Positions 1 to 9,801 of a stretch of 64,000 nt of DNA are shown in pieces. The stretch spans positions 62,001 to 126,000 of the forward strand of contig NZ_SGWQ01000004.1 in the NCBI RefSeq assembly GCF_004216555.1, in the 5' to 3' direction. The DNA is from Herbihabitans rhizosphaerae. GTDB lineage: Bacteria; Actinomycetota; Actinomycetes; Mycobacteriales; Pseudonocardiaceae. Numbering within the stretch: the stretch's first letter is position 1; each line of letters opens with the position of its first letter. The notes beneath the pieces are model-generated. The model saw only the letters and a program-made list of their open reading frames with translations. It searched no databases and had not been told where the DNA came from. The position numbers and the translations under genes were made by a program.

Positions 1-191
1 GACAGGCGTCGCTGCTCGGTTCGCCGGCGCTGCTGGTGTACGCGGTGATCGTGCTGGTTCCGGTCGTCGCCTTCGTGCGCGTCTACGAGGAGCCGACACT
101 GCGGCGCACCTTCGGCGAGGAGTACGAGCGCTACCGGCGCGCCGTGCCGGGGTGGTGGCCGAGGCTGCGCCCGTGGACCGACCGGGACTGA
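1..191 (+). CDS. C-terminal end of an isoprenylcysteine methyltransferase-type membrane protein (partial)
   Basis: The window opens inside this gene and only the last 62 codons are visible. A hydrophobic segment (LLVYAVIVLVPVVAFV) is followed by VYEEPTLRRTFGEEYERY, the C-terminal signature of the ICMT/PEMT (isoprenylcysteine O-methyltransferase, phospholipid methyltransferase) superfamily: an E-E-x-x-L-x-x-x-F-G-x-x-Y-x-x-Y block that contributes to the SAM-binding site in the family. The actual substrate cannot be inferred from the tail. It is followed at once by a hairpin terminator. Confidence 0.7.
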   Translation, partial: QASLLGSPALLVYAVIVLVPVVAFVRVYEEPTLRRTFGEEYERYRRAVPGWWPRLRPWTDRD

Positions 192-278
192 GAAGTCGCG
201 GTCCACTGTGGATGGTCAACCGGAGGGTGGCTCGGAAATGGGTCAAGGGTTCGTCAAAGAGGGTGAAATCAGGGTTCT

Positions 279-303
279 TCCCGGAGCACATCCGGGAGTT
301 TTT
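279..303 (+). terminator. intrinsic terminator after the methyltransferase-like gene
   Basis: A perfect 7-bp stem, TCCCGGA / TCCGGGA, with a 5-nt loop (GCACA) is followed by GTTTTT. The T run is unusual in this GC-rich window and makes this a classic Rho-independent terminator for the gene ending at 191. Confidence 0.7.
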
Positions 304-320
304 CCGTCACTCTTGACGTT

Positions 321-1055
321 GTGAACAATATGGACGTGCGGCGCGACCCGGCATTGCCGGTGACGGCTGCCCGGGTTCGGCCATGGACGGTCGCCGCGAC
401 CGCGACCCTCGGCTGGGCGACCTTCATGATGGCCGTCCTGCACGTGGTCAGCTCGCGCAGTCCGGTACGGGACACGATCAGCAGCTACACGGCGACCGAC
501 CGCGGTGCCGGCATCCTCGAGGCGAGCGTGTTGTCGCTGGCCATCGGCTCGGCCGCGGTGGTCGGCGCGCTGCTCATCGCCGGCGTCCCGTTGGACCTCA
601 CCAGCTCCGTGCTGTTCGGCGCGTGGACGGTCGGCCTCGCGCTCGCCGCGATCTTCCCGGCCAGCTACGGCACCAGCGGCAACGCCATGTCCGGGGAAAT
701 CCACCAGTACGCGAGCCTGATCGCGTTCCTCAGCCTGCCCGGCGCGATCCGTTCGCTGATCGACAAGTTGCGAGATCAGCCCGGCATCGAGCGGCTGCGG
801 GTGCTGCTCAGCCGCCTGCTCGTGATCAGCCTGGTGTGCCTCGCGCTGTTCGCGCTGGCCTACCTGGTCGCCGCGTTCCCGGAGGTGCCGGTGCTCGACG
901 AGCTGTCCACGGTGATGCCGGTCGGGCTCGCCCAGCGACTGGCGCTGCTCGCGGACCTGACCCTGCTGGGCACGCTCGTCGTGGTCGCCCGGCGGGTGGC
1001 CCGCCTGCGCCCGGTCGAAGTGGCGACCGAGACCGGCGGGTCCACCCTCGGCTGA
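321..1055 (+). CDS. DUF998-family integral membrane protein
   Basis: The 244-residue protein has about six hydrophobic segments and the DUF998 pattern: a first membrane segment after a charged start, then a periplasmic-side stretch (SSRSPVRDTISSYTATDRGAG) that begins the family's conserved region. The family is membrane-embedded and has no assigned biochemical role. The GTG start follows the terminator at 279-303 by 17 bases, with no strong ribosome binding site. The gene ends directly at the stop of the converging aminopeptidase gene. Confidence 0.75.
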   Translation: MNNMDVRRDPALPVTAARVRPWTVAATATLGWATFMMAVLHVVSSRSPVRDTISSYTATDRGAGILEASVLSLAIGSAAVVGALLIAGVPLDLTSSVLFGAWTVGLALAAIFPASYGTSGNAMSGEIHQYASLIAFLSLPGAIRSLIDKLRDQPGIERLRVLLSRLLVISLVCLALFALAYLVAAFPEVPVLDELSTVMPVGLAQRLALLADLTLLGTLVVVARRVARLRPVEVATETGGSTLG

Positions 1056-2543
1056 TCAGCCGTTGGCGGCGATGTCCGCCAGCACGGCGGCGATGGTGCG
1101 CACCGGCACGCCGGTACCGCCCTTGCTGGTGTAGCCCCACGGCGAGCCGGTGTTGAACGCCGGCCCCGCCACGTCGATGTGCGCCCACGGCACGTCCTCG
1201 GCCACGAACTCGCGCAGGAACAGGCCCGCGGACAGCATGCCGCCGAACCGGTGACCGGTGACGTTGGCCAGGTCGGCCAGCCGCGAGTCCAGGTCGGCGC
1301 GCAGCTCCTCGGGCAGCGGCATGGCCCAGCCGCCCTCGCCGGTGGCCCTGGCGATCTCGGCCACCCGGTCGCGGAACTCGTCGGTCCCCATCACGCCGGC
1401 CGTGCGGTTGCCCAGCGCGACGGTCTGCGCGCCGGTCAGCGTGGCGGTGTCGATGATGTAGTCGGGCTCGTCCTCCGCGGCGCGCACCAGCGCGTCGGCC
1501 AGGATCAGCCGGCCCTCGGCGTCGGTGTTGAGCACCTCGACGGTCTTGCCGCCGTAGATGGTGAGCACGTCGCCGGGGCGGTACGCCTCGCCGGACGGCA
1601 TGTTCTCCGCCATCGGCACGGTCGCGGTGACCTCCAGCGGGTACTTCAGCTTGGCGGCCAGCACCACGGCGGCGACCACGGCCGCGGCACCGCCCATGTC
1701 GCCGGTCATGTGGTCCATGTTCGGCGCGGGCTTGATCGAGATGCCGCCGGTGTCGAACGTGATTCCCTTGCCGACCAGCGCCACCTTCTTCGTGGCCTTG
1801 GAGCCCTTGTAGCGCAGGCGAACCAGGCGCGGCAGACGGCTGGAGCCGCCGCCGACGCCGAGGATGCCGCCGTAGCCGCCCTTGCGCAGCGCCTTCTCGT
1901 CGAGCACCTCGACCTCGAGGCCGGCGGCCTCGCCGAGCTTGCGCGCGCGCTCGGCGAACGAGGCGGGGAACAGGTCGTTGGGCGGGGTGTTGACCAGGTC
2001 GCGGGCGGTGGTCACGGCCTCGGCGATCGCGGTCGCGGCCTTCAGCGTCGCGCGGTTCTCCTTGGTCGCGGCGCCCACGAAGTCGATCTTGCCCAGCGGC
2101 GCGTCGCCTGCCTCGGACTTGTACTCGGTGAAGGCGTACGCGCCGAGCACGCTGCCCTCGACCGCGGCCTGCAGGTCCTGCTCGGACAGCGTGCTGAGCG
2201 CGCGCTTGGTGCCGGACAGCGCGCGGGCCGCGGCACCGGAGGCGCGCCGAACCTGTTCCGGCGCAACGGTTCCCGTGTCACCGGGCCGGCCGAGGCCGAC
2301 CGCGAGTACGACCGGGGCGCGCAGTTTGCCCAGCGTCGGCAGCTTGACCACCTCGTCGGCCTTGCCGCTGGCGCCCAGCGAGGAGAGCACGTCGAGCAGA
2401 CCACCCTCGAAGGCCGCGTCCACCGTGTCGGCGCCCGGCGCCAACTCGACCCCGTCGCCACCCTGCACGGTTCCGACGATCACGACGTCGGCGGTGGCCT
2501 CGGCGACAGGAGTGTCGGTCAAGGCCGGCTTCGGGTTGCTCAC
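1056..2543 (-). CDS. pepA: leucyl aminopeptidase (M17 family)
   Basis: The 495-residue cytosolic, two-metal aminopeptidase removes N-terminal residues during peptide turnover. The C-terminal catalytic half carries the M17 signature [14 protein letters not shown] (around residue 345), the metal-binding [14 protein letters not shown] lysine/aspartate block (around 260) and [14 protein letters not shown]. The N-terminal third is the variable M17 domain. The GTG start is preceded by GAGGAG at good spacing. It is the ortholog by position of mycobacterial pepB (Rv2213), and as there it sits beside gcvT and ilvE. Confidence 0.95.
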   Translation of the reverse strand: MSNPKPALTDTPVAEATADVVIVGTVQGGDGVELAPGADTVDAAFEGGLLDVLSSLGASGKADEVVKLPTLGKLRAPVVLAVGLGRPGDTGTVAPEQVRRASGAAARALSGTKRALSTLSEQDLQAAVEGSVLGAYAFTEYKSEAGDAPLGKIDFVGAATKENRATLKAATAIAEAVTTARDLVNTPPNDLFPASFAERARKLGEAAGLEVEVLDEKALRKGGYGGILGVGGGSSRLPRLVRLRYKGSKATKKVALVGKGITFDTGGISIKPAPNMDHMTGDMGGAAAVVAAVVLAAKLKYPLEVTATVPMAENMPSGEAYRPGDVLTIYGGKTVEVLNTDAEGRLILADALVRAAEDEPDYIIDTATLTGAQTVALGNRTAGVMGTDEFRDRVAEIARATGEGGWAMPLPEELRADLDSRLADLANVTGHRFGGMLSAGLFLREFVAEDVPWAHIDVAGPAFNTGSPWGYTSKGGTGVPVRTIAAVLADIAANG

Positions 2544-2687
2544 GCGGTCTCCTCGATATCTGTCTTATCTGGACAGTCCTCTTGGGACCGCCCTGGCTGC
2601 GGTGGGTAGTGACCCATGCTAACGACATCGGTTTCCGCCACAAGCCCCAGGTCGTTGCCGGTCTTCCCGGTTTGACACCGTATTGAC

Positions 2688-3542
2688 GTGGCACCTGCTC
2701 TCTCCGCACTCGGCGGTATCGCTGTGATCATCGCCGCACTGCCGACCGCCGGTGCGCACGCCGGATGGTGGCTGCTGGCCGGTATCGCGATCGCCGCATG
2801 TGTCGCGCCGCTCGGCCGGCGGTCCACTGTGGACACCGGGCGTGCGGCGAAACCGTTGGCGTACTTGGAGATCCTCGGGCTCGCCGCCGCGGGTGGCGCG
2901 GTCGCCGGCACGGTCGGGCTGTACCTGGTGATCCCGTGGTGGGCACTGGCGTCGGCCGCGGTGATCGTGGTGGGGCTGTTCGCCGCGCTGGCGTCGCCGG
3001 ACCGCCTGACCGTGCCGCTCGCCGCCGCCGTGCTGATCGGGCTCACTGTGTTCGTACTCACCTGCGTGACAATCACGCCGGAACAGCCCGTAGTCGTGTC
3101 CGGCGGCGGCTCGGCGGCGGGCGCGCTCGTCGCCGCGCTGGCCTGCTACCCGGCGTTCGCCGTCGGGCGGGTCCTGGCCGCCGTGGTCGTCGGCGTGACC
3201 GGTGCCGCCGTCGCCGCGGCCGCGCTGCACCAGATGGGTGCCGCCCGGTTCGGGCTGTCCCGGGCGCCACTGCGCGACGCGGTGGTGGCCGCCGACGCCG
3301 GCGCGCTGCACGGGTTCCTCGCCGTGGTCGTCGTGCTGGCCGCCGCGCTCACGGTCACGGTGTTGCTGAAGGCGGTGCGCGCCACCTCGGCTGTGGTGGC
3401 ACCGGGGGACACCCCGACGATGTTCGCCGCCGTCGCGATGCTGATGGTGTGCCTCGCCGTGCCGGCGCGGACCTCGGTGCTCGTCGCGGGCGGGCTGCTG
3501 GTGGTACACCACCTTGGCGTGATCGCCGTCCGGCCCCGGTAA
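2688..3542 (+). CDS. polytopic membrane protein of unknown function
   Basis: The 284-residue protein is almost entirely hydrophobic, with about nine Ala/Val/Leu-rich transmembrane segments, short charged loops and no soluble domain. I recognise no catalytic motif. It begins at a GTG 144 bases from the divergent pepA start and ends 11 bases before gcvT, so it is probably co-transcribed with gcvT. Codon use matches the neighbours. An exact copy of the GTCCACTGTGGAC palindrome lies inside the gene at 2822-2834. Confidence 0.65.
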   Translation: MAPALSALGGIAVIIAALPTAGAHAGWWLLAGIAIAACVAPLGRRSTVDTGRAAKPLAYLEILGLAAAGGAVAGTVGLYLVIPWWALASAAVIVVGLFAALASPDRLTVPLAAAVLIGLTVFVLTCVTITPEQPVVVSGGGSAAGALVAALACYPAFAVGRVLAAVVVGVTGAAVAAAALHQMGAARFGLSRAPLRDAVVAADAGALHGFLAVVVVLAAALTVTVLLKAVRATSAVVAPGDTPTMFAAVAMLMVCLAVPARTSVLVAGGLLVVHHLGVIAVRPR

Positions 3543-3553
3543 CGTCTGCCGGC

Positions 3554-4678
3554 GTGAGCGCCTCAGTGAATTCGACGGACGATCTCCGTCGCAGCCCCCT
3601 GCACGCCAAGCACGTCGAACTCGACCCGACGTTCGCCCCGTTCGGCGGGTGGGAGATGCCCATCCAGTACGGCGGAGGCGGTGTCGTCGCCGAGCACACC
3701 GCGGTGCGCGAGACCGTCGGCCTGTTCGACGTGTCGCACCTCGGCAAGGCGCTGGTCGTCGGCGAGGGTGCCGCGGCGTTTGTGAACTCCTGCCTCACCA
3801 ACGACCTGGGCAAGATCGTGCCGGGCAAGGCGCAGTACACGCTGTGCGCCACCGAGGAGGGCGGCACGGTCGACGACCTGATCGCCTACCTGGTGAGCGA
3901 CGACGAGGTGTTCCTCGTGCCCAACGCCGCCAACACGGCCGAGGTGGTGCGCCGGCTCGCCGAGGCCGCGCCCGAGTCGATCACCGTCACCGACCAGCAC
4001 GGCGACTACGGCGTGCTGGCCGTGCAGGGTCCGAAGTCCACCGAGGTGCTCGCGGCTGTCGGCCTGCCGACCGACCTGGAGTACATGTCGTTCGTGGACA
4101 GCGAGTGGAACGGCACCACCGTGCGGGTCTGTCGTACCGGGTACACCGGTGAGCACGGCTACGAGCTGGTGCCGCGCTGGGCCGACGCGCCGGCGCTGTG
4201 GGACGCGCTGCTCGCGGCGGTCACCGAGCAGGGCGGCCGGGCGGCCGGCCTCGGCGCGCGGGACACGCTGCGCACCGAGATGGGCTACCCGCTGCACGGC
4301 CACGAGCTGTCCTCGTCGATCACGCCGTCGCAGGGTGGCGCCGGCTGGGCGGTCGGCTGGAAGAAGGACGCGTTCTGGGGCCGCGACGTGCTGCTGGCCG
4401 AGCGGGAGAACAAGCCGGCGCGGCGGCTGCGCTGCCTGCGGGCGCTGGACCGCGGTGTGCCGCGCGCCGGGATGCCCGTGCTGGACGCGGACGGTCAGAA
4501 GATCGGCGAGACGACGTCCGGCACGTTCTCCCCGACGCTGCGCACCGGGATCGCGCTGGCGCTGATCGACACCGCCGCCGGTATCGAGGCGGGCACCGAG
4601 GTGGCGCTGGACGTGCGCGGGCGCACGCTGCGCTGCGAGGTAATCAAGCCGCCCTTCGTGGAGTCACACGTGAAGTGA
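3554..4678 (+). CDS. gcvT: glycine cleavage system aminomethyltransferase (T-protein)
   Basis: The 374-residue protein transfers the aminomethyl group of glycine from lipoyl-GcvH to tetrahydrofolate, giving 5,10-methylene-THF and ammonia. Family hallmarks are seen in order: GGWEMPIQY near the N terminus, [10 protein letters not shown] (around 55), [12 protein letters not shown] (around 195), [18 protein letters not shown] (around 232), and the C-terminal barrel ending [10 protein letters not shown]. The length matches the family. The GTG start at 3554 is 11 bases after the upstream membrane-protein gene, which leaves no room for a glycine riboswitch. Confidence 0.95.
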   Translation: MSASVNSTDDLRRSPLHAKHVELDPTFAPFGGWEMPIQYGGGGVVAEHTAVRETVGLFDVSHLGKALVVGEGAAAFVNSCLTNDLGKIVPGKAQYTLCATEEGGTVDDLIAYLVSDDEVFLVPNAANTAEVVRRLAEAAPESITVTDQHGDYGVLAVQGPKSTEVLAAVGLPTDLEYMSFVDSEWNGTTVRVCRTGYTGEHGYELVPRWADAPALWDALLAAVTEQGGRAAGLGARDTLRTEMGYPLHGHELSSSITPSQGGAGWAVGWKKDAFWGRDVLLAERENKPARRLRCLRALDRGVPRAGMPVLDADGQKIGETTSGTFSPTLRTGIALALIDTAAGIEAGTEVALDVRGRTLRCEVIKPPFVESHVK

Positions 4679-4863
4679 CCCTGAGCTGCGTGGGTGGTCC
4701 CTTGGGGCACGCCCAGGCGGCGCTCGGTTTATGCGGGACACCCGCACCCGGGACGTGCGTTGGCGTCCGCTCGAGTATGCCCAATACGAGTCGCTCCCAT
4801 CACACGACCCGATGTAGCTCAGCTCATCCACCTGGACGCGCCCGGCGGGTCGTCTTCCGTCGA

Positions 4864-5169
4864 CTAGCTGATGCCCAGCGTCACGAAGAACACGATCGCG
4901 GCGATGATCAACGTGATCACGAACGGGCCGGTCTGCACGTCGCGAGGGAAGAACTTGCCCTTGTGCTTGCTGCGCCACCACACGAGCCACCCGACCCACA
5001 GGGCCGCGCCGATGATGCCGCCGATCCAACTGCCCCACACGAAGCCGACGATGGCGGCCAGCGCCATCATCGGCATCACGAAGGCGACGGTCATCACGCG
5101 GATGTCCGAGCCGGTGCCGGCGGAAACGGTGTTCTCGACGTCGTTCACGCCGCACACGATACTTGACAC
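4864..5169 (-). CDS. small membrane protein, about three transmembrane segments
   Basis: The protein is up to 101 residues. A short polar N terminus precedes hydrophobic helices ([35 protein letters not shown]), a basic loop RSKHKGKFF and a last C-terminal helix ending FVTLGIS. No function is recognised. The start is uncertain: GTG codons at 5169 and 5148 are both possible, and a GTG at 5148 would remove a seven-residue tail. The gene is divergent from ilvE and convergent with gcvT. The 185 bases between it and gcvT show no gene and no convincing terminator. Confidence 0.6.
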   Translation of the reverse strand: MSSIVCGVNDVENTVSAGTGSDIRVMTVAFVMPMMALAAIVGFVWGSWIGGIIGAALWVGWLVWWRSKHKGKFFPRDVQTGPFVITLIIAAIVFFVTLGIS

Positions 5170-5222
5170 GATTCCGCCAAAGTGCGATTTCCCGGAGAGT
5201 CCCGGCGAGATACATTCCTGAC

Positions 5223-6326
5223 ATGACCACCATGCCCTTCACCCAGACCCCGCACCCGTCGCCGGCGACCCCGGATCGGCTCGCGGAGGTATTGGCCAAC
5301 CCGGGCTTCGGGCGGTACTTCACCGATCACATGGTGACGATCGCCTGGACGGCCGAGCAGGGTTGGCACGACGCGGAGGTCGGACCGTACCGCTCGTTCG
5401 AGCTCGATCCGGCCACCTCGGTGCTGCACTACGCGCAGGCGATCTTCGAAGGCCTGAAGGCATACCGCCAGGCCGACGGCTCGATCGTGGCGTTCCGCCC
5501 CGAGGTCAACGCCGCACGCCTGCGCGCCTCCGCGCGCCGCATCGCGATGCCCGAGCTGCCCGACGAGGTGTTCATCGACTCGCTGCGCGAGCTGATCGCG
5601 ATCGACGAGCGCTGGGTGCCCGCCGCGGGCGGCGAGGAGTCGCTGTACCTGCGGCCGTTCATGATCGCCTCCGGCATCGGGCTCGGCGTGAACAGCCCGT
5701 CGGACCGGTACACCTACGCGCTGATCGCCTCGCCGGCCGGGCCGTACTTCCCGAGCGGGGTCAAGCCGGTCACCGTGTGGCTGTCCACCGAGTACGTGCG
5801 CGCCGCGCCCGGCGGCACGGGTGCGGCCAAGTTCGCCGGCAACTACGCCGCCGCGTTCGTCGCGCAGCAGCAGGCCGTGGAGAAGGGCTGCGACCAGGTC
5901 GTGTGGCTGGACGCGGTGGAACGCCGCTGGATCGAGGAGATGGGCGGGATGAACCTGTTCTTCGTCTTCGGGTCCGGCGCCAACGTCCGGGTGGTGACGC
6001 CCGAGCTGTCCGGCGCGCTGCTGCCCGGCGTGACCCGCGATTCGCTGCTGCGCCTGGCCTCCGACCTCGGCTACACCGTCGAGGAGCGCCGCATCTCCAC
6101 CGAGGAGTGGGAGAAGAAGGCGGAGTCCGGCGAGCTGACCGAGGTGTTCGCGTGCGGCACGGCCGCGGTGATCACGCCGGTCGGGCGGGTGAAGCACGCC
6201 GACGGCGAGTTCAGCGTGTCCGGTGGCGCCACCGGTGAGGTGACCATGCGCCTGCGCGAGACGCTGACCGGCATCCAGCGCGGCACGGTGCCCGACTCGC
6301 ACGGCTGGCTCACCAAGCTCAGCTGA
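5223..6326 (+). CDS. ilvE: branched-chain amino-acid aminotransferase
   Basis: The 367-residue fold-type IV PLP enzyme interconverts Leu/Ile/Val and their 2-oxo acids with 2-oxoglutarate/glutamate. It shows the family blocks [22 protein letters not shown] and the PLP-lysine region [12 protein letters not shown] (Lys around residue 203), then [12 protein letters not shown] and [11 protein letters not shown]. The ATG at 5223 is chosen because translation upstream lacks family similarity and the length then fits. A TTGACA hexamer at 5163-5168 may be the -35 element. The 3' end overlaps the convergent cobS by 8 bases. Confidence 0.95.
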   Translation: MTTMPFTQTPHPSPATPDRLAEVLANPGFGRYFTDHMVTIAWTAEQGWHDAEVGPYRSFELDPATSVLHYAQAIFEGLKAYRQADGSIVAFRPEVNAARLRASARRIAMPELPDEVFIDSLRELIAIDERWVPAAGGEESLYLRPFMIASGIGLGVNSPSDRYTYALIASPAGPYFPSGVKPVTVWLSTEYVRAAPGGTGAAKFAGNYAAAFVAQQQAVEKGCDQVVWLDAVERRWIEEMGGMNLFFVFGSGANVRVVTPELSGALLPGVTRDSLLRLASDLGYTVEERRISTEEWEKKAESGELTEVFACGTAAVITPVGRVKHADGEFSVSGGATGEVTMRLRETLTGIQRGTVPDSHGWLTKLS

Positions 6327-7068
6327 GCGCGCACACCACCAGAACGATTGTCGTCGCGAGTTCGGCGGCCGCACCGAGCACGTCTCCGGTGAGGCCGCCG
6401 AATCGCCGTGTCGTGTGCCAGGACAGTCCTGCCGTGACGGCGGCAGCGGCGGCGACGGCGATCGGCCCGAGCCACGGGTAGCCGGGCACGGCCACGATGC
6501 CGATCGCCGCGAGGATGATCAACCACGCGGCGGGGATCACCGGGTGCTGGGTGCCCGCGACGAGTGCGCCGAGGCCCGTCTCGCGGGCGGCCGGCACGCC
6601 TCGGCGGCAGCACCAGGTGAACGCGGCGCGACTCGTCGCGAGGGCCAGAACGATTGCGCCCCAACGGTTGTGTGCGATCAACGCGCCGAGGGCGGCCGCC
6701 TGCGCGCCGAGTGCGATCACGAGGGCGGCCACGCCGAACGGGCCCGCGCCGCCGTCGCGCATCACCGCCAGCGCGCGTTCTGGTGGGCCGTAGCAGCCGA
6801 GGCCGTCGGCCGTGTCGGCCAGCCCGTCCAGGTGCATGCCCCGGGTGAGCAGGGCCAGCGCGCCGACGGTGACGAACCCGGCGAGCAGCGCCGGCGTGCC
6901 CAGCGCGTGCGCACCCTGGCCCAGCCCGGCGGCGATCACCCCGAGCAGCGCCCCGACGAGCGGCGCGGTGGCGATCGCCGCTCTCGCCGTCCGGGTGTCC
7001 ACAGTGGACGGGCCGCGCACCGGCAGCACGGTGAGCCAGGACAGTGCCAGCCGCAGCCCGGAGATCAC
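6319..7068 (-). CDS. cobS: adenosylcobinamide-GDP ribazoletransferase (cobalamin synthase)
   Basis: The 249-residue, multi-helix membrane enzyme joins adenosylcobinamide-GDP and alpha-ribazole to give adenosylcobalamin. It shows the family-specific [17 protein letters not shown] motif (around residue 75) with the metal-binding Asp residues, followed by [10 protein letters not shown]. It is the last of three minus-strand cobalamin genes (cobU-cobT-cobS), separated from cobT by a palindromic repeat. A GTCCACAGTGGAC palindrome lies near its 5' end at 7007-7019. Confidence 0.93.
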   Translation of the reverse strand: MISGLRLALSWLTVLPVRGPSTVDTRTARAAIATAPLVGALLGVIAAGLGQGAHALGTPALLAGFVTVGALALLTRGMHLDGLADTADGLGCYGPPERALAVMRDGGAGPFGVAALVIALGAQAAALGALIAHNRWGAIVLALATSRAAFTWCCRRGVPAARETGLGALVAGTQHPVIPAAWLIILAAIGIVAVPGYPWLGPIAVAAAAAVTAGLSWHTTRRFGGLTGDVLGAAAELATTIVLVVCALS

Positions 7069-7083
7069 GGCGTACTGCGAACG

Positions 7084-7170
7084 CGCGAGTCCCGCGCTGG
7101 GACACGGTGAGTCCCGCGCTGTGCATCGTGCAGGGCGCGGGACTCACCGGTGCAGGGCGCGGGACTCGCG
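7084..7170. repeat. nested palindromic intergenic repeat, copy A
   Basis: This full copy of a dispersed element has outer arms CGCGAGTCCCGCGC (7084-7097) and GCGCGGGACTCGCG (7157-7170), and inner arms GTGAGTCCCGCGC and GCGCGGGACTCAC. It therefore holds four copies of a GAGTCCCGCGC module, two in each orientation, and can form a hairpin within a hairpin. It lies between cobT and cobS, both on the minus strand. Related copies are at 23656, 45725 and 52726. Confidence 0.9.
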
Positions 7171-7171
7171 A

Positions 7172-8218
7172 TCACGGGGACGTGGTGACGCCGGCGTCGG
7201 CGAAGGTGGCCATCTCGGCGAGCACTCGTGCGGACATGGTCACCAGGGGGAGTGCCGCCACCGCGCCGGAGCCCTCGCCGAGCCGCATGTCCAGCTCCAG
7301 CAACGGTTTCAGGTCCAGGTGCTCCAGCACCAGCGAGTGCGCCGGCTCGACCGACCGGTGCCCGGCCACCCACCATTCGCGCGCGCCCGGCGCCAGCTCC
7401 TCGGCGACCAGCGCCGCCGCGCCGGACACCACGCCGTCCAGGATCACCGGCGTGCGCCGCACCGCCGCCTGTGCCAGGAACGCCGCGATGGCGGTGATGT
7501 CCGCGCCGGCCGTGGTCCGCAGCAGTGCCACCGGATCGGTGCTCACCCGGCGGGCGCGGCGCAGCCCGTCCCGGATCGCCGCCGCCTTGCGCATCCACCC
7601 GTTGTCGTCGATCCCCGTGCCGCGCCCGACCACGGCGACCGGCTCCGAGCCGGTCAACGCGGCGATGATCACCGATGCCGGGGTGGTGTTGCCGATGCCC
7701 ATATCGCCGGCCACGAGCAGGTCGGCGCCGCCGTCCACCTCGGCGTCGGCGATCGCCTGCCCGGCCTCGATCGCCGTGCGCACCTCGTCCTCGGTGAGCG
7801 CGTCCTCGCGGTCGATCGACCCGCTGCCGCGCCGCACCTTGTGCGCCGTGACGGCGGGTGGCGACGCCTCCGAGTCCACCGACATGTCCACCACGCGAAC
7901 GGTCGCGCCCGCGGTGGCGGCCAGCACGTTGATCGCCGCGCCACCGGTCAGGAAGTTGGCCACCATCTGGCCGGTGACCTCGCTCGGGTAGGCGGACACG
8001 CCGCGCGCGGTCACCCCGTGGTCGCCGGCGAACACCACGACCCGTGGCCGGCCGAACGGCCTCGGCGGGCACTGGCCCTGGCACGCGGTCACCCAGACGC
8101 CGAGCTCCTCCAGCCTGCCGAGCGAGCCGGCGGGCTTGGTGAGCTGGGCGTGCCGGGCCACGGCCTCGCGCTTGGCGGTCTCGTCCGGCGGGCTGACGGG
8201 CGCGAACTCGGTGCTCAA
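7172..8218 (-). CDS. cobT: nicotinate-nucleotide--dimethylbenzimidazole phosphoribosyltransferase
   Basis: The 348-residue enzyme makes alpha-ribazole-5'-phosphate from nicotinate mononucleotide and dimethylbenzimidazole for the lower ligand of cobalamin. Seen are [16 protein letters not shown] (around residue 65), the [12 protein letters not shown] loop (around 170) and the C-terminal [13 protein letters not shown] carrying the catalytic Glu of the family. The start appears to be a TTG preceded by GGAGGA at 4-5 bases. It follows cobU by 18 bases and precedes cobS in the same operon. Confidence 0.93.
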   Translation of the reverse strand: MSTEFAPVSPPDETAKREAVARHAQLTKPAGSLGRLEELGVWVTACQGQCPPRPFGRPRVVVFAGDHGVTARGVSAYPSEVTGQMVANFLTGGAAINVLAATAGATVRVVDMSVDSEASPPAVTAHKVRRGSGSIDREDALTEDEVRTAIEAGQAIADAEVDGGADLLVAGDMGIGNTTPASVIIAALTGSEPVAVVGRGTGIDDNGWMRKAAAIRDGLRRARRVSTDPVALLRTTAGADITAIAAFLAQAAVRRTPVILDGVVSGAAALVAEELAPGAREWWVAGHRSVEPAHSLVLEHLDLKPLLELDMRLGEGSGAVAALPLVTMSARVLAEMATFADAGVTTSP

Positions 8219-8236
8219 CGGTCCTCCTCGGCAGGG

Positions 8237-8770
8237 TCAGCGCAGCCGGAGTTGGATCCCGGCCACCATCAGCAGCACGTCCGTGCAGCGCTCGGCGACG
8301 GCGGCGTTCAGCCAGCCGAGCTCGTCGCGGAACAGCCTGCCAGAGCGGGTCGCCGGCACGATGCCGAGGCCGACCTCGTTGGTCACCATGATCAGCGGGC
8401 ACTCACACGCGGTGATCGCCTGGAGTACCCGGTCGCGCTCGGCACGCATCGCGGCAAGCTCGTCCGCGCCGCCGTCCCAGACGCTCGCGTCGTCCATCGC
8501 GCCGGCCAGCCAGGTGGTCAAATCGTCCACGAGTAGCGGGTTTCCCGTGTGCCGCAACGCTTCCACGAGCGTGTCCGTGGTCGGCGCCTCCACTGTGTCC
8601 CAAGTGGACGGTCGCCGTCGCTCGTGCTCCGCGATCCGCTCGGTCCACTCCGCGTCGGACGGATCGCGCCGTGCGGTGGCCACGTAGATCGCCGGCTCGT
8701 CGGACAGCAGGCCCTCCGCGTGCGCCGACTTGCCCGAACGCGCGCCGCCGAGCACCAGGGTCCGTCGCAC
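8237..8770 (-). CDS. cobU: adenosylcobinamide kinase / adenosylcobinamide-phosphate guanylyltransferase
   Basis: The 177-residue bifunctional enzyme first phosphorylates adenosylcobinamide and then transfers GMP to it. The N terminus VRRTLVLGGARSGKSAHAEG contains the P-loop GGARSGKS. VDDLTTWL and LIMVTNEVGLGIVP further along are family blocks, the latter followed by the conserved RLFRDELGWLN. The GTG at 8770 gives the usual ~175-residue length; longer in-frame extensions would run into the divergent gene at 8795. It is the first gene of cobU-cobT-cobS. Confidence 0.93.
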   Translation of the reverse strand: MRRTLVLGGARSGKSAHAEGLLSDEPAIYVATARRDPSDAEWTERIAEHERRRPSTWDTVEAPTTDTLVEALRHTGNPLLVDDLTTWLAGAMDDASVWDGGADELAAMRAERDRVLQAITACECPLIMVTNEVGLGIVPATRSGRLFRDELGWLNAAVAERCTDVLLMVAGIQLRLR

Positions 8771-8794
8771 GGGCCGGACGTTACCCTGCGGCTC

Positions 8795-9001
8795 GTGGCA
8801 TTCACCTGGGAGTACCGCTACGACGACGGCAAGCCCGGCCCCGCGCCCGGGCGCGATCACGAGTTCGAGGACCAGGACTCCGCCGAGGAGTGGTTCAGCG
8901 CCAACTGGGGCGAACTGCGCGACGCCGGCGTCCGCGAGGTCGTGCTCAAGGACGGTGACACCGAAGTCTACGGCCCCATGAGCCTCGACCCCGCGGACTG
9001 A
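8795..9001 (+). CDS. small acidic conserved-type protein of unknown function
   Basis: The 68-residue soluble protein starts VAFTWEYRYDDGKPG and is rich in Asp and Glu; the middle SAEEWFSANWGELRDAGVREVVL looks like an alpha/beta segment. No domain is recognised. The GTG start lies 24 bases from the divergent cobU start, so the two share a promoter region. Third-position GC is high, as in real genes here. Confidence 0.6.
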   Translation: MAFTWEYRYDDGKPGPAPGRDHEFEDQDSAEEWFSANWGELRDAGVREVVLKDGDTEVYGPMSLDPAD

Positions 9002-9045
9002 GTCGATCGGTCACGTGGGGCAGGTGCCGCCACCGACAGGGCAGG

Positions 9046-9801
9046 TCATCGCGTTGTAGGGCTCGGTGCAGCGGTCGAGCAGGGCCTTGTGGTCGGGCCA
9101 TTCGTCCTTGCACCACGGGCGACGCACAGCACGGTGACCTTGGCCGCGCCCGCGTCGTGCAGGGTGACGGCCGCGGACTGCGCCTTCGAGCCGGTGGTCC
9201 AGGTGTCATCGATCAGCAGAACGTGCCGGTCTCGGACTCGTGCCAGGTAGCTGAGCGGCACCTCGAAGCGGTCACCTCGGACACTGCGGGCCGGTTGGGC
9301 GTCGAAGCCGGGGCCGATGTCGAGCAGCAGGCGGTTCTCGGCGGCGTTGTTGGTCCGGATCTGACGCGCGAGGTTCGCGACCGGGTGGCTCGCGCCGGGG
9401 CGACCGGCTGAGGGGACGAACGTGATCGCCGTCCAGGGGCCGCCGGCCTGACGTGCGATGCAATCACCGTGCAGCGTCTCGGCAGCCTTGATCATGAGCG
9501 CCATGTCGTTCGCGCACTTGGGCGCCGGCGGCCGTTCTTTGTACGCCCAGACGGTGTGGGCGGACTGATGCCAGTCCGAACCGTCGCCGAGGCGTACATA
9601 GGTGAGGATCACGACGTGGTCGGCCAGGCGATCGCCGAACTCGTCTTCGTGGCGACGACACCGGCCGCACAGCGTCGATGTGGCCGGTCCGGTGCAGACC
9701 GTGCAGGTGACTCCGGGCCGGCGGACGGTGTTTCGGAAGAAGGCACCCACTCGCCGGTCGAGTAGGCGCCGCAACGCATCGGGATCGCCGCCTGCCGTCA
9801 T
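9046..9801 (-). CDS. phosphoribosyltransferase of the ComF type, C terminus probably frameshifted
   Basis: As read, the protein has 251 residues. An N-terminal zinc-ribbon-like CTVCTGPATSTLCGRC (around 33-48) is followed by a type I phosphoribosyltransferase core with the PRPP loop VLLIDDTWTTGSKAQSAA (around 196-213). After VTVLCVAR the sequence turns into low-complexity Arg/Thr/Pro. Restoring one base between 9115 and 9116 gives WCKDEWPDHKALLDRC, TEPYNAM and TCPVGGGTCPT, then a stop at 9011, a much more protein-like tail. Either a real one-base deletion or a sequencing error is implied. The ATG overlaps the dprA-like stop by 4 bases, so both are translationally coupled. The substrate is unknown. 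Confidence 0.8.
   Translation of the reverse strand: MTAGGDPDALRRLLDRRVGAFFRNTVRRPGVTCTVCTGPATSTLCGRCRRHEDEFGDRLADHVVILTYVRLGDGSDWHQSAHTVWAYKERPPAPKCANDMALMIKAAETLHGDCIARQAGGPWTAITFVPSAGRPGASHPVANLARQIRTNNAAENRLLLDIGPGFDAQPARSVRGDRFEVPLSYLARVRDRHVLLIDDTWTTGSKAQSAAVTLHDAGAAKVTVLCVARGARTNGPTTRPCSTAAPSPTTR

Noticed and set aside
1179-2609. A 476-codon open frame antisense to pepA
   Set aside because: Composition (Gly/Arg/His/Val repeats) is typical of antisense reading of a GC-rich gene; pepA itself is well supported.
3543-3553. Glycine riboswitch before gcvT
   Set aside because: Only 11 bases separate gcvT from the upstream gene.
4800-4840. A stretch reading GATGTAGCTCAGCTCATCC, like the D-arm of a tRNA
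   Set aside because: No acceptor stem, anticodon arm or T-arm follows within 80 bases, so it is not a tRNA.
7060-8800. Cobalamin riboswitch controlling cobU-cobT-cobS
   Set aside because: The cobU start is 24 bases from a divergent gene, and no B12-box-like segment was seen in the operon.
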